A DNA stretch of 64,000 nt from Nonomuraea gerenzanensis (GCF_020215645.1 NZ_CP084058.1:4402001-4466000); one strand, 5' to 3'. Numbered from the stretch's first letter, positions 33,848-42,276 are shown. Notes: a model not told the origin generated them from the sequence alone. Program-made: numbers and translations.

Positions 33848-34236
33848 GGAAGAAGCTCGTGCTGATGGGCGGGGCGCTGGTGGCCGCGGGCGTGGCGGTG
33901 TTCGTCATGGGCCGGGCCGCGACGACCGGGCCGCTCGAGCTCACCACCACCGGCGCCCGCTACGCCGCCACCGTCGTGATCGAGGACCCGAAGCCGGGGC
34001 GGGTCGCCGTGGCGGTCGAGGTGAACGAGGGTGACGCCGACAGCGTGGCCGTGTCGGCGGTGATGGCGGACATGGGGCACTCGACGCCCGAGCTGGCTGC
34101 CACGGAGCGGGAGCCCGGGCGGTTTCTGGCCGAGGGGGAGTTGTTTCCGATGAGCGGGGTCTGGGAGTTGTCGATCCGGCTCGATGGTCCGGCGGGGGAG
34201 GAGCAGCTCGCGGTCAAGGCGCTGATCACGGACTAG
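33844..34236 (+). CDS. YtkA/FixH-like exported protein
   Basis: A 130-residue protein with one N-terminal hydrophobic segment (VLMGGALVAAGVAVFVMG) that is either a signal peptide or an anchor. The rest is a small beta-sandwich of the YtkA-like type, with the typical DMGHSTPELAATEREPGRFL strand-turn region holding a Met-Gly-His. It is last in the operon with the membrane protein and the His-motif protein, to which it is coupled by ATGA. Family members occur next to copper and cytochrome oxidase genes. Direct metal binding here is not shown. Confidence 0.8.
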   Translation: MRKKLVLMGGALVAAGVAVFVMGRAATTGPLELTTTGARYAATVVIEDPKPGRVAVAVEVNEGDADSVAVSAVMADMGHSTPELAATEREPGRFLAEGELFPMSGVWELSIRLDGPAGEEQLAVKALITD

Positions 34237-34406
34237 CGCCGCTCCTCGGTTCGCGCTGCCCTTCCACTGGCGCCGTCGGTCAGCTAGCGACGATCACAAG
34301 CCGACGCCGACCACCACCCAGCACCGCCCGCCGCGGGATCCCAGGGGCCGTCATCATTCTGTGCCCATCCCGGGGGTTGACAGCACGCCCAACCAGCTAA
34401 ATGATT

Positions 34407-34429
34407 ATTCCTACTTGTATAGTAGGAAT
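34407..34429. promoter_or_regulatory. Perfect 8-7-8 dyad before the TSUP-Rrf2 operon
   Basis: ATTCCTAC (34407-34414) and GTAGGAAT (34422-34429) flank TTGTATA, with a further GTAGGAA half site at 34431-34437. It lies 18 bases before the start codon and is the likely operator of the Rrf2 protein encoded by the second gene. Confidence 0.8.
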
Positions 34430-34447
34430 CGTAGGAAAGGGGAGATC

Positions 34448-35389
34448 GTGCGGGCACTCATCCTGCTCGGGCTGGTCGGCCTCGCGGCCCAGCTGGTCGA
34501 CGGCAGCCTCGGCATGGCCTATGGCGTCACGTCGACCACGCTGCTGCTGGCCGTCGGCACCAACGCGGCCGCCGCCTCCGCCACCGTCCACCTCGCCGAG
34601 ATCGGCACCACGCTCGCTTCGGGCATCTCCCACTGGCGCTTCGGCAACGTGGACTGGAAGGTCGTCGCGAAGATCGGTCTCCCGGGAGCCGTCGGCGCCT
34701 TCGCCGGGGCGACGTTCCTGTCGAGCCTGTCCACCGAGGTCGCCGCCCCGGTCATGTCGCTCATCCTGCTCTCGCTGGGCGTCTACATCCTCATCCGCTT
34801 CACGGCGTTCGGCCTGCCGCGCGGGAATCTGGGCAAGCCGCTGCGCAGGCGCTTCCTGGCGCCGCTCGGGCTGCTGGCCGGGTTCGTGGACGCCACCGGC
34901 GGTGGTGGCTGGGGCCCCGTCGGGACGCCCGCCATCCTGGCCAGCGGGCGGCTGGCCCCTCGCAAGGTGATCGGCTCCATCGACGCCAGCGAGTTCCTCG
35001 TCGCCATCGCCGCCAGCGTCGGCTTCTTCGTCGGCATCGGCTCCGAGAACATCAACTTCTCCTGGGTCGCCGTCCTGCTGCTCGGTGGCGTCATCGCCGC
35101 ACCGATCGCCGCCTGGCTCGTCCGGCACATCCCGCCGCGCATCCTCGGCTCGGCCGTCGGCGGCGTGATCGTGCTGACCAACGTGCGCACGCTGCTGCGC
35201 AGCGACTGGATCGACGCCTCCGGCGGCGTCCAGACCGTGGCCTACATCGTCATCGCCGCCATCTGGGCCGCCGCGATCGCCTGGTCGGTACGCGAGTACC
35301 GGCGCGACAAGGCCAACGAGTCGGTCGAGGCGGTGGAGAGCGACCTGCGGCAGCGTACGGCCACGGAGGAGGAGACGGCCTCCGCCTGA
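34448..35389 (+). CDS. TSUP (TauE/SafE) anion exporter
   Basis: A 313-residue membrane protein with about eight helices in two related halves, starting LILLGLVGLAAQLVDGSLGM. The loop HLAEIGTTLASGISHWRFGN and the second-half FVDATGGGGWGPVG are typical of the TauE/SafE family, which moves sulfite, sulfonates or related anions across the membrane. GTG 34448 has AAGGGGAG directly upstream. The Rrf2 gene starts 8 bases after its stop. Sulfite or sulfur-compound export under Rrf2 control is the best guess. Confidence 0.9.
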   Translation: MRALILLGLVGLAAQLVDGSLGMAYGVTSTTLLLAVGTNAAAASATVHLAEIGTTLASGISHWRFGNVDWKVVAKIGLPGAVGAFAGATFLSSLSTEVAAPVMSLILLSLGVYILIRFTAFGLPRGNLGKPLRRRFLAPLGLLAGFVDATGGGGWGPVGTPAILASGRLAPRKVIGSIDASEFLVAIAASVGFFVGIGSENINFSWVAVLLLGGVIAAPIAAWLVRHIPPRILGSAVGGVIVLTNVRTLLRSDWIDASGGVQTVAYIVIAAIWAAAIAWSVREYRRDKANESVEAVESDLRQRTATEEETASA

Positions 35390-35397
35390 GCCGGCCC

Positions 35398-35847
35398 ATG
35401 AGAATCTCCGCCCGCACCCAATACGCCCTGGGCGCCATGCTCGCCCTGGCCGTGGCCGACAGCCCGGTGCACGCTGAACGGATCGCCGTCACGCAGGACA
35501 TTCCTCGCCGTTTCTGCGACAACATCCTGCTTCAGCTGCGCCGGGCCGGCCTCATCCGCAGCCAGCGCGGTCCGGACGGCGGCTACTGGCTGGCCCGGCC
35601 GCCGGGGGAGATCGCGCTGGCCGACGTCATCCGCGTCACCGAGGGGGCCGAGCAGGCCCTGCGGCCCTTCTCCCCGGCCGCCGCACCGCTCGCCGAGATC
35701 TGGGACCGGCTGCGCAGCCACGAGGACGCGCTGCTCAGCGAGATCACCCTCGCCGACGTAGTGGCCTCCCGCGACCGCCCGAACGGCGGGGCCGCTTCCA
35801 ACGGCGGTCCCCCTGCCGACGCGCCCGCCGGGCGCGAGGTCCCCTGA
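35398..35847 (+). CDS. Rrf2-family transcriptional regulator
   Basis: A 149-residue winged-helix regulator. MRISARTQYALGAMLALAV is the classic Rrf2 opening, and GLIRSQRGPDGGYWLARPP is the wing. The three-cysteine iron-sulfur motif of IscR/NsrR is missing (one Cys, in RRFCDN), so it resembles CymR-like or other cluster-free members. The tail after residue 125 is a disordered Gly/Ala/Pro stretch. It is coupled to the TSUP exporter and probably represses the operon at the dyad at 34407 until a sulfur-related signal appears. Confidence 0.9.
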   Translation: MRISARTQYALGAMLALAVADSPVHAERIAVTQDIPRRFCDNILLQLRRAGLIRSQRGPDGGYWLARPPGEIALADVIRVTEGAEQALRPFSPAAAPLAEIWDRLRSHEDALLSEITLADVVASRDRPNGGAASNGGPPADAPAGREVP

Positions 35848-35867
35848 GGCAGTGGCAAGCTGGGGCG

Positions 35868-36416
35868 GTGGCTTTCGGGGTACGTGAGTTCGAGCTGACA
35901 CTGATGCACCGCATGCGCGACGTCAACGCCGAAAAGGTCGAGGAGACCCTCGGTCGCATCGGCGCCGGCCGTGCCGAGCTGCGCGAGGCCCACGCCCACT
36001 GGACGAGGCTCGCCCACGCCCCGAGGGCGCCGAAGGGAGCCGCCGCGCTGCGGAGGGCGCTGGGCCCGCCGCCGTACCGGGGCAGCAGGCCCGCAGGCAG
36101 TCTGACCTGCGACGTCCTGCGCTGGACGCTGCCCACCTGGCCGGAGCTGGCCTACGAGGCGCTGGTCGGCCCCGGTGGCGAGCTGTGGAACCAGTGGTTC
36201 GTCCGCCCCTCCGGCGCCACCCCGTTGGCCTTCGCCGATCTGGAGCCCTGGGGCTGCGTCGTGGCGGACGTGGGCGCCAGCTTCCCCGGTGCCGTACAGC
36301 TCGACGGCCCGGCGCCGCACCACTGGACGGTCGACTTCCGTCACGGCGGCCGGACGCATCGCGCCCGCTTCGTGTACGGGCTCCTCCAGCGCCTCGACCA
36401 GGCGCCCGAGGGCTGA
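35868..36416 (+). CDS. Hypothetical protein
   Basis: A 182-residue soluble protein rich in Trp and Arg (TLPTWPELAYEALVG, ELWNQWFVRP, HHWTVDFRHGG). It has no signal peptide or recognised motif. A mixed helical N-terminus and beta-rich C-terminus are suggested. GTG 35868 is the only reasonable start that keeps FELTLMHRM; an internal ATG at 35904 would remove 12 residues. The frame uses G/C at third positions as its neighbours do, so it is probably a real gene. The function is unknown. Confidence 0.65.
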   Translation: MAFGVREFELTLMHRMRDVNAEKVEETLGRIGAGRAELREAHAHWTRLAHAPRAPKGAAALRRALGPPPYRGSRPAGSLTCDVLRWTLPTWPELAYEALVGPGGELWNQWFVRPSGATPLAFADLEPWGCVVADVGASFPGAVQLDGPAPHHWTVDFRHGGRTHRARFVYGLLQRLDQAPEG

Positions 36417-36507
36417 CCTGAGCCCAGGTCCTCACGCGGGTGGGCAGGATCGTGAGGACCTGGGCGGCGACCGGGCACCGTCGGCGGAAGGTGCCCGGTC
36501 ATCGGAA

Positions 36508-36575
36508 CGCCGCGTCAGCCCGGCATCCCGGTCAGGGGGAGCGCCGCGTCAGCCCGGCGTCCCGGTCAGCGGGGG
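36508..36575. repeat. 34-base tandem duplication of the xylanase gene 3' end
   Basis: The unit CGCCGCGTCAGCCCGGC(G/A)TCCCGGTCAG occurs at 36508 and 36542. The second copy includes the last codons and stop of the xylanase gene, read on the minus strand, so the first copy is an extra gene end lying downstream. Confidence 0.8.
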
Positions 36576-37606
36576 CTCTTGACCGCCAGCAGCGCGTGGT
36601 AGGCGGGCTTGGGCGCCAGGTTCTCGTCCAGCAGGCACGCCGCGCCCTCTCCCTCGAACCAGCCGGGCACCCACGAGTGCCGGTCGGTGAAGCCCCAGAC
36701 GGTCAGCTCGCGGCAGGCCTTGACGCTGAGGCAGTCGGTCATGGCCCGGCTGTAGTACGTGGCCTGGGTGGCGAGCTTCTCCGGGGTCACCGGCAGCTCC
36801 ATGCGCACGTCCAGCTCGGTGATCGCGACCTCCAGGCCGAGGTCGGCGAAGCGGCGCATGACGTTCGCCCAGTCGCCCGGGTAGTCGTACTGGATGCCGA
36901 GGTGGCCCTGGAAGCCGATGCCGTGGATCGGCACGCCCTGTGCCTGGAGGTCCTTGACCACCGACAGGGTGGTCTCGATCTTGGGGGCGTTCCACTCCAG
37001 GTTGTAGTCGTTGATGAACAGCTTGGCGTGCGGGTCGGCGCGGTGCGCCCAGCGGAAGGCGTCGGCGATGTAGCCGGGGCCGAGGTGCTTGAGCCAGATG
37101 CTCTGCCGCATCGTGCCGTCCTCCTCCACGACCTCGTTGACCACGTCCCAGGCCCGGATCTTGCCCTTGTAGCGGCGCACCTGCGTGGTGATGTGGTCGC
37201 GCAGGATCTGCCGCAGCTCGGTGGCGCCGATCGAGCCGTCCTCGACGCCCGTGGTCAGCCAGGCGGGGAGCTGGTTGTGCCAGACGAGGGTGTGGCCGCG
37301 TACCTGCTGGCGGTTGCGGCGCGCGCTCTCGACCAGCGCGTCGGCGTCCTCCCAGGTGAACACGCCGCGCTGCGGCTCCACCGACTCCCACTTCATCGCG
37401 TTCTCCGCGGTGACGTGGTTGAACTCGCGGTTGAGCGTCCTGCGGTAGTCGGATTCCGCGCGCAGCGCGGCGAGGTCCACCGCTGAGCCGATCTTGACGC
37501 CGGTCTGCTGCGAGAGCTGACGCAGGTCGCGCGGCGGGCGCGGGTGGGCCGAGGCGGGGAGCGGGGCGGCGAGGACGAGCGCGAGGGCGATGATCAAGGG
37601 CTTCAC
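36566..37606 (-). CDS. Secreted GH10 endo-1,4-beta-xylanase
   Basis: A 346-residue enzyme that cuts xylan backbones outside the cell. A signal peptide (LIIALALVLAAPLPASA) is followed directly by a GH10 TIM barrel with no binding module. Acid/base Glu158 is in WDVVNEVVEEDG and nucleophile Glu264 is in AITELDVRM; substrate-binding motifs HTLVWHNQLPAWL and TAENAMKWES are intact. GTG 37606 has GGAGG 6 bases upstream. A long dyad containing CGAAAGTTTCG, the form of operator reported upstream of actinobacterial xylanase genes, lies about 45 bases before the start. Confidence 0.95.
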   Translation of the reverse strand: MKPLIIALALVLAAPLPASAHPRPPRDLRQLSQQTGVKIGSAVDLAALRAESDYRRTLNREFNHVTAENAMKWESVEPQRGVFTWEDADALVESARRNRQQVRGHTLVWHNQLPAWLTTGVEDGSIGATELRQILRDHITTQVRRYKGKIRAWDVVNEVVEEDGTMRQSIWLKHLGPGYIADAFRWAHRADPHAKLFINDYNLEWNAPKIETTLSVVKDLQAQGVPIHGIGFQGHLGIQYDYPGDWANVMRRFADLGLEVAITELDVRMELPVTPEKLATQATYYSRAMTDCLSVKACRELTVWGFTDRHSWVPGWFEGEGAACLLDENLAPKPAYHALLAVKSPR

Positions 37607-37650
37607 CGATGACCTCCGGTGCCGTGGGGGTGGCTGGGTGGCGACACGAC

Positions 37651-37667
37651 TTCCGAAAGTTTCGGAA
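37651..37667. promoter_or_regulatory. Xylanase operator, perfect 8-1-8 palindrome
   Basis: TTCCGAAA-G-TTTCGGAA is a perfect palindrome, bordered by CGACAC (37642) and GTGTCG (37670), which extend it with an offset of one base. LacI-type control by a xylose or xylan breakdown product is likely. Confidence 0.75.
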
Positions 37668-37745
37668 TTGTGTCGATAGTTTCACCGACTGCCGGAACCG
37701 TAAGCGCTCACGGACGTCACGTCAACCACCCACCCACCGCCGGTC

Positions 37746-38786
37746 TCAGGCCGCGTGCGCCCGCAGCCCCGCCTTGCGCCACACCTTGAACAGCCGCCTG
37801 GCCGAGCCGCCCACCGGCCCGACCGCCTCGTACAGCACCTTGCGCGACACCGGCTCGGCGCTCTGCGCGGCGGTGACGGCGTCGTCCGCGGAGGTGATCG
37901 TGTGGGAGCAGACGCTCAGCAGGTAGCCGGGGATCTGCAGGGCCGGGTCCGTGCAGCCGACCAGCGGCACGCCCACCGCGGCGACGACGGGGAAGACCGT
38001 GCCGGGGATGCCGATCGCGACCTCGGCGCGGGCCGACGCCTGGACCGAGGCGACGGTGCTGATCTCGTACCGCTCCCAGAGCGAGCGGTCCTCGCGCGGG
38101 TGCAGGCCCACCAGGATGTGCTTGCCCGCCGCCGCGAGCCGCTCGGCCGCCGCCAGCAGCAGCTCCGTGCCGGGGGCCGAGCCGCCCGTCTGGGTGGACC
38201 TGGTGACGCTGGTGAGCACCAGGACGGTGCCCGCCTCGGGAGCGTGCGCCGGCAGGGCGTCGGTCTGCGGCGAGCCCACCACGTCGATCCGGCGGCGCGT
38301 CCCCAGGTAGTCGTCGAACACCTTCGCCTCCGCCGGCGACGACGCCGTGATCGCCCGCAGCCGTCCCCTGAACTCCTTGGCCCGCGGCGCCTCGACCGGC
38401 AACTGGTAGGCCAGCGAGCTTGCCACCAGCGGCACCCGGCGCAGCCGTGCCGCGCAGTCGGCGGGCCAGTCGCCCGCGCCCGTCACGACCAGCAGGTCCG
38501 CGTCGGTGACCTCGTCGAGCAGCGCGACCGGCACCGGGTCGCCTGGCTTGATGCCCGTACGGTCGGGCACGAGCTGCGCCAGCTCCCAGCCCAGTCGCTG
38601 CGCCTCCGGCAGCAGGGGCGCCGCGTGGTAGGTGCCCCACGGCTCGTTCGTGGCGATGAGCACGCGTGGCGCCCGCCCGCCGGGCCTGGCCGCGGCGCGG
38701 GCGGGGGCGCCGCCGAGCACGGTGAGCCCCGCGCCCGCCAGCGCGCCGGTGAGCAGAGATCGTCGCGAAACAGTATTAAAAGTCAT
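37746..38786 (-). CDS. Tat-exported protein of unknown function
   Basis: A 346-residue protein with a twin-arginine signal (VSRRSLLTGALAGAG) and cleavage near ARA. The mature protein has repeated Rossmann-like strands (RVLIATNEPWG, DLLVVTGAGDW, GTVLVLTSVT, HILVGLHPRE) and a PVVAAVGVPLVGCTDPA segment like the acceptor end of GT-B glycosyltransferases or sugar epimerases. A carbohydrate role is possible but not shown. ATG 38786 has no ribosome site and sits in an AT-rich patch, so the transcript may be leaderless. Confidence 0.75.
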   Translation of the reverse strand: MTFNTVSRRSLLTGALAGAGLTVLGGAPARAAARPGGRAPRVLIATNEPWGTYHAAPLLPEAQRLGWELAQLVPDRTGIKPGDPVPVALLDEVTDADLLVVTGAGDWPADCAARLRRVPLVASSLAYQLPVEAPRAKEFRGRLRAITASSPAEAKVFDDYLGTRRRIDVVGSPQTDALPAHAPEAGTVLVLTSVTRSTQTGGSAPGTELLLAAAERLAAAGKHILVGLHPREDRSLWERYEISTVASVQASARAEVAIGIPGTVFPVVAAVGVPLVGCTDPALQIPGYLLSVCSHTITSADDAVTAAQSAEPVSRKVLYEAVGPVGGSARRLFKVWRKAGLRAHAA

Positions 38787-38903
38787 GAAATGGCAATTTA
38801 TGGGGTGGTTTAGGCGGGATTGTGAACGTGGATCGTCCTCCAGGCGAACGGGACCGCCGGGACGGGATTGAACGGTTCACCCCCTCGGGTACGTGGTAGG
38901 GAC

Positions 38904-39560
38904 ATGGTGCTCCGCTTCCTCGCTCTCCTCGCCCTCGCCGCCTCGATCCTCGCCGGGCTGTCCACGGCCGCCCACGCCTGCAGCTGCGCGAACCTCACAC
39001 CTGCGCAGGCCGTACGGCACGCCGACGCGGTCTTCACCGGCACCGTGACCGGGATGCGCGAGGCGGGCGGCCTCGGCAGACCCCGGGTGTTCACCTTCCG
39101 GGCCGACCAGGTCTACAAGGGGGCGCCCGCTGCCGGATTCACGCTCACGACCAGCGCCGACAGCGCCTCGTGCGGCTACGCGTTCGAGCGGGGCGGGCGT
39201 TACCTGGTGTTCGCCGCCGCCGCGTCCTCGGGGCCCGTGGTCGAAGGGGTCGAGCTGTCGTCCCACCTGTGCTCGGGCAACGTGCCGCTGGATCCGGGCA
39301 CGGGCCCGCTGCGGCCCGGCGACGAGCGGGCGGCCGGCCACGAGAGCCTGGCGGGGCCGGTCGGCCCCGAGCTCGTCGAGGTCCTGGGCAGGCCCTTGCC
39401 GCCGGTGGCGACCGGCGAGACGCACCAGGCCGCCGGGCCGCTGCGGGCCGAGCGCGGGGCGGGCGTGGACCGGGGGTGGATCGCCGGGGGAGCGGTCGTC
39501 GTGCTGGCGGCGGCAGGGACCCTCCTCGCCTTCGCGGCGCGCCGGAGGAACGCTCAGTGA
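38904..39560 (+). CDS. Secreted TIMP/netrin-like Cys-x-Cys protein with C-terminal anchor
   Basis: A 218-residue protein. After the signal peptide (LALLALAASILAGLSTAAHA) the mature chain begins CSCANLTPAQAVRHADAVF. The leading Cys-x-Cys and the strand pattern that follows (FTGTVTGMRE, FTFRADQVYKG, then two more cysteines) are typical of tissue-inhibitor-of-metalloprotease-like and netrin-like folds. A C-terminal helix (IAGGAVVVLAAAGTLLAFAA) and RRR tail anchor it in the membrane. GGTAGGG precedes ATG 38904. Whether it inhibits a protease is unknown. Confidence 0.8.
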   Translation: MVLRFLALLALAASILAGLSTAAHACSCANLTPAQAVRHADAVFTGTVTGMREAGGLGRPRVFTFRADQVYKGAPAAGFTLTTSADSASCGYAFERGGRYLVFAAAASSGPVVEGVELSSHLCSGNVPLDPGTGPLRPGDERAAGHESLAGPVGPELVEVLGRPLPPVATGETHQAAGPLRAERGAGVDRGWIAGGAVVVLAAAGTLLAFAARRRNAQ

Positions 39561-39562
39561 AG

Positions 39563-40003
39563 TCAGTCCCGGGGCTCCTCGCGCCGCAAGCGGGCCATGA
39601 CGCGCGGCAGGCTCAGCCCCAGCAGCACGAGGGCCACGCCGATCACCCTGAGCGGCGCCGGCGCCCCCTGCTGAACCCAGTCGATCACCACGGCGGAAAG
39701 CACCTGCCCGCTGATCACCAGCACCGACGCGCTCATCGCACCCAGCCTGGGGAAGACGTAACTGTTGACCGCCACGAAGAGCGCCCCGAACACCCCGCCC
39801 GCGTACGCGGCGACGGGCACGTCCGTCACGTCCGGCCAGACGCGCAGGACGAGCAGAACCACGCTGAGGAAGGCGAAGCCCACCACATGGTTCCACACGG
39901 ACGCCCTGAACGCCCCCGCCCGGGTGCTGAGCTGGCCGTTGATGGTCCGGCTGGCGCCGATGAGCACGCCGTTGACCAGCGCGAGCAGTACGAAGAAGAG
40001 CAT
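39563..40003 (-). CDS. Half-size DMT-superfamily membrane protein (YdcZ/DUF606-like), B
   Basis: A 146-residue protein of five short hydrophobic helices (LFFVLLALVNGVLIGASR onward) with NGQLSTRAGAFRASVWNHVVG, typical of the DUF606/YdcZ branch of the drug/metabolite transporter superfamily. It follows a related gene after 3 bases. The two half-size proteins probably form a heteromer. The substrate is unknown. Confidence 0.82.
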   Translation of the reverse strand: MLFFVLLALVNGVLIGASRTINGQLSTRAGAFRASVWNHVVGFAFLSVVLLVLRVWPDVTDVPVAAYAGGVFGALFVAVNSYVFPRLGAMSASVLVISGQVLSAVVIDWVQQGAPAPLRVIGVALVLLGLSLPRVMARLRREEPRD

Positions 40004-40006
40004 CGC

Positions 40007-40468
40007 TCACGCTCCGCCGAGCACGATCAGCACGCTGCCCGCGAGCACGCACCCGGCGACCGCCAGGTCCATGGCCGTGACGCGGCGCCTGGGGGTGTGC
40101 AGCAGGCCGAGATGGTCGGCGGCGGTGCCGAACACGAGCTGCCCGGTGAGCATGAGGGCGATGGTCCCGGCCAGGGCCAGCTCGCTGTTGACCGCGATCG
40201 CCGACAGGACGACCACGAGCGCGCCCGGGATGCCGCCCAGGTAGTACCAGAGCGGTGTCCCGCCCGCCTCCGGCTCCTGCGCGGGCGGCTTGCGGCGGGC
40301 GATGGTCAGCACCAGGAGGAACGCGACCACGGCGCCGAGCGCGTGCGCGGCCCAGGAGGCGTAGAACGCGTCGGTGTGGCGCGCGAGCACGGCGTTGGCC
40401 TGGGTCATCAGCGTCAGCAGCACGCCGCCCGCGAACGCCAGCAGCCAGTCGAGCGGGCGCGCGGTCAT
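40007..40468 (-). CDS. Half-size DMT-superfamily membrane protein (YdcZ/DUF606-like), A
   Basis: A 153-residue protein of about five helices, related to its downstream neighbour (AFAGGVLLTLMTQANAVLAR, YASWAAHALGAVVAFLLVL). GGAG lies 8 bases before ATG 40468, which I preferred over an upstream in-frame codon at 40507. The close pairing suggests a two-subunit transporter. Confidence 0.82.
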   Translation of the reverse strand: MTARPLDWLLAFAGGVLLTLMTQANAVLARHTDAFYASWAAHALGAVVAFLLVLTIARRKPPAQEPEAGGTPLWYYLGGIPGALVVVLSAIAVNSELALAGTIALMLTGQLVFGTAADHLGLLHTPRRRVTAMDLAVAGCVLAGSVLIVLGGA

Positions 40469-40555
40469 CTGGAGGGCTCCGCGCCGAGAGGTTCCATGTC
40501 GGAGCATTGAAACACGCTCCTGTCCGTGACCGTGGCGCGGGGGGTCGGGCGCCGC

Positions 40556-41758
40556 CTATCGTCCGGCCGCGGCACGCGTCCTGAACGGCGCCTGGTACGC
40601 CCACTGCCAGGCCAGCTCCAGCGGCCCGCGCCCGAACCGGCGCAGCCACAGCGACGACGCCACCATGAACATCAGGCAGATCCCGCCCCACGCCACCGGC
40701 ACCCACCAGGGCCGCAGCTCGTCGAACCGGGTGGCCAGGCCCAGGCCCCAGCCGTAGCAGAGCAGGCCCGCGGCCAGGTTCTGGAACACGTAGCAGGACA
40801 GCGCCGTACGGCCGACGTCGGTCAGCCCCCTGCGCAGCACGCCCGGCTCGCCCTTCATGGCGAGCACGATCGAGGTGACCAGCGCCAGCAGGCCCAGCGC
40901 GACCAGCGGCGCCATGAGGTAGCGGTCCACCATGAACCAGGCGGGGCCCGCGAAGGAGGTCAGCAGGTTCAGCGGCACACCGACCCCCAGGCCGACCGCC
41001 ATCAGCCGGCCGCGCAGCCGCGCGCCCCGCTCGTCGAACACGCCGGCGCGCAGCAAGCGGGCGCCGAGCAGGAACAGCACGATGCCCAGCGGCACGATGA
41101 AGATCAGCTCGGCGCGGAACACCAGCAGGTTGTCCAGACGCAGCCGCACCTGGTCCAGCCAGCTCCGCGGGTACGCGACCGCCCCCGCCCCGCCGGGCGG
41201 CGCCGCCAGCAGGGCCAGCGTGACCAGCCCCACCATGGTCACGAGCAGCGTGCCCGCCACGGCCATCCAGGCTGTGACGACCCGGTCGCTCCGCCCGATC
41301 AGGTACGCCACGATCATGGAGGTGATCGCGTACCCCATCAGCACGTCGAACTCGAAGACCAGGACGAAGTGCAGCGTCCCCTCCACCAGCAGCAGCGCCG
41401 CCCGCCACAGGTAGCGGCCGGGCCACGGCACGCCCCTGCGCGCCGCGCTGCGATACTGCAGCTCCAGCCCGACGCCGAAGAGGAGCGTGAGCAGCCCGAG
41501 GAACTTGCCGTTGGACAGGAACCGCAGGAACGCCTCCACCACGCCGGGGTCCCCGCCGAAGCTCAGGAACGCCAGCGGGCCCGCGGGGTCGGTGAAGATC
41601 CAGATGTTGGTGCCCAGCGTGCCGAGGATGGCCGCGCCGCGCAGGACGTCCAGGGCGTCGATGCGTCTGTCCACACTCTCCACTGTGCTGGCGCGCGGGG
41701 CGGCTTCCGTCATCCCGGGGAGCGAGATCGCCGCTACATCGATGGATGTACTAGCCAT
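40556..41758 (-). CDS. DUF418-like polytopic membrane protein
   Basis: A 400-residue membrane protein with about ten helices. The N-terminal cytosolic lead is followed by RRIDALDVLRGAAILGTLG, and the end by SCYVFQNLAAGLLCYGWGLG and a WQWAYQAPF motif, all typical of DUF418 and the YeiB-like acyltransferase-related proteins. Residues 1-33 are polar and variable. ATG 41758 is only 23 bases from the divergent gene at 41782, so their promoters overlap. Function in the family is not established. Confidence 0.85.
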   Translation of the reverse strand: MASTSIDVAAISLPGMTEAAPRASTVESVDRRIDALDVLRGAAILGTLGTNIWIFTDPAGPLAFLSFGGDPGVVEAFLRFLSNGKFLGLLTLLFGVGLELQYRSAARRGVPWPGRYLWRAALLLVEGTLHFVLVFEFDVLMGYAITSMIVAYLIGRSDRVVTAWMAVAGTLLVTMVGLVTLALLAAPPGGAGAVAYPRSWLDQVRLRLDNLLVFRAELIFIVPLGIVLFLLGARLLRAGVFDERGARLRGRLMAVGLGVGVPLNLLTSFAGPAWFMVDRYLMAPLVALGLLALVTSIVLAMKGEPGVLRRGLTDVGRTALSCYVFQNLAAGLLCYGWGLGLATRFDELRPWWVPVAWGGICLMFMVASSLWLRRFGRGPLELAWQWAYQAPFRTRAAAGR

Positions 41759-41781
41759 GACCAAAGTCGCCGGAGGCGGCC

Positions 41782-42276
41782 ATGAACGGTTACTACAGCG
41801 GTTACTACGAGGCGCCCGACTACTACTCGCCCGCGGCCGGCGACCCGCCCGCGGTGTTCCTGGCCGGCGGGATCACCGGGGTGGCCGACTGGCAGCGGGA
41901 GGCGGCGCGGGTGCTCGGCCGGTGCGGGGCTGTCGTGCTCAACCCGCGCCGCCGTGACTTTCCGATGGGGGATCCGGACGCGGCGCCGGCACAGATCGCG
42001 TGGGAGCATCACCATCTGCATCTGCCGGGGGTGCTGACCATGTTCTGGTTCCCGCCGGGGGACAGCACGCAGCCGATCGCGCTGCTGGAGCTGGGGGCGG
42101 CGCTGGACAACCCGGCGCGGGCGATCGTGGCGGGGGCGGATCCCGGGTATCCGCGCGTGGCGGACGTGCGCTGGCAGACGCGCCTCGCGCGGCCGGACGA
42201 GATCGTGCACGACACGCTCGCCGGCACGCTGGCCGCCGTCCGCGACCGCCTCACGACGCGATCCGGCGCGTCCTGA
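41782..42276 (+). CDS. Nucleoside 2-deoxyribosyltransferase-like protein
   Basis: A 164-residue protein. A Tyr/Gly-rich lead (MNGYYSGYYEAPDYYSP) precedes the fold: VFLAGGITGVADWQREAARV (phosphate loop-like), VVLNPRRRDFPMGD, and FWFPPGDSTQPIALLELGAA, which carries the Glu in the position of the family nucleophile. Family enzymes exchange or hydrolyse the base of deoxynucleosides. GGAGG precedes ATG 41782. The 3' end is followed by four copies of its own last 14 bases. Confidence 0.8.
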   Translation: MNGYYSGYYEAPDYYSPAAGDPPAVFLAGGITGVADWQREAARVLGRCGAVVLNPRRRDFPMGDPDAAPAQIAWEHHHLHLPGVLTMFWFPPGDSTQPIALLELGAALDNPARAIVAGADPGYPRVADVRWQTRLARPDEIVHDTLAGTLAAVRDRLTTRSGAS

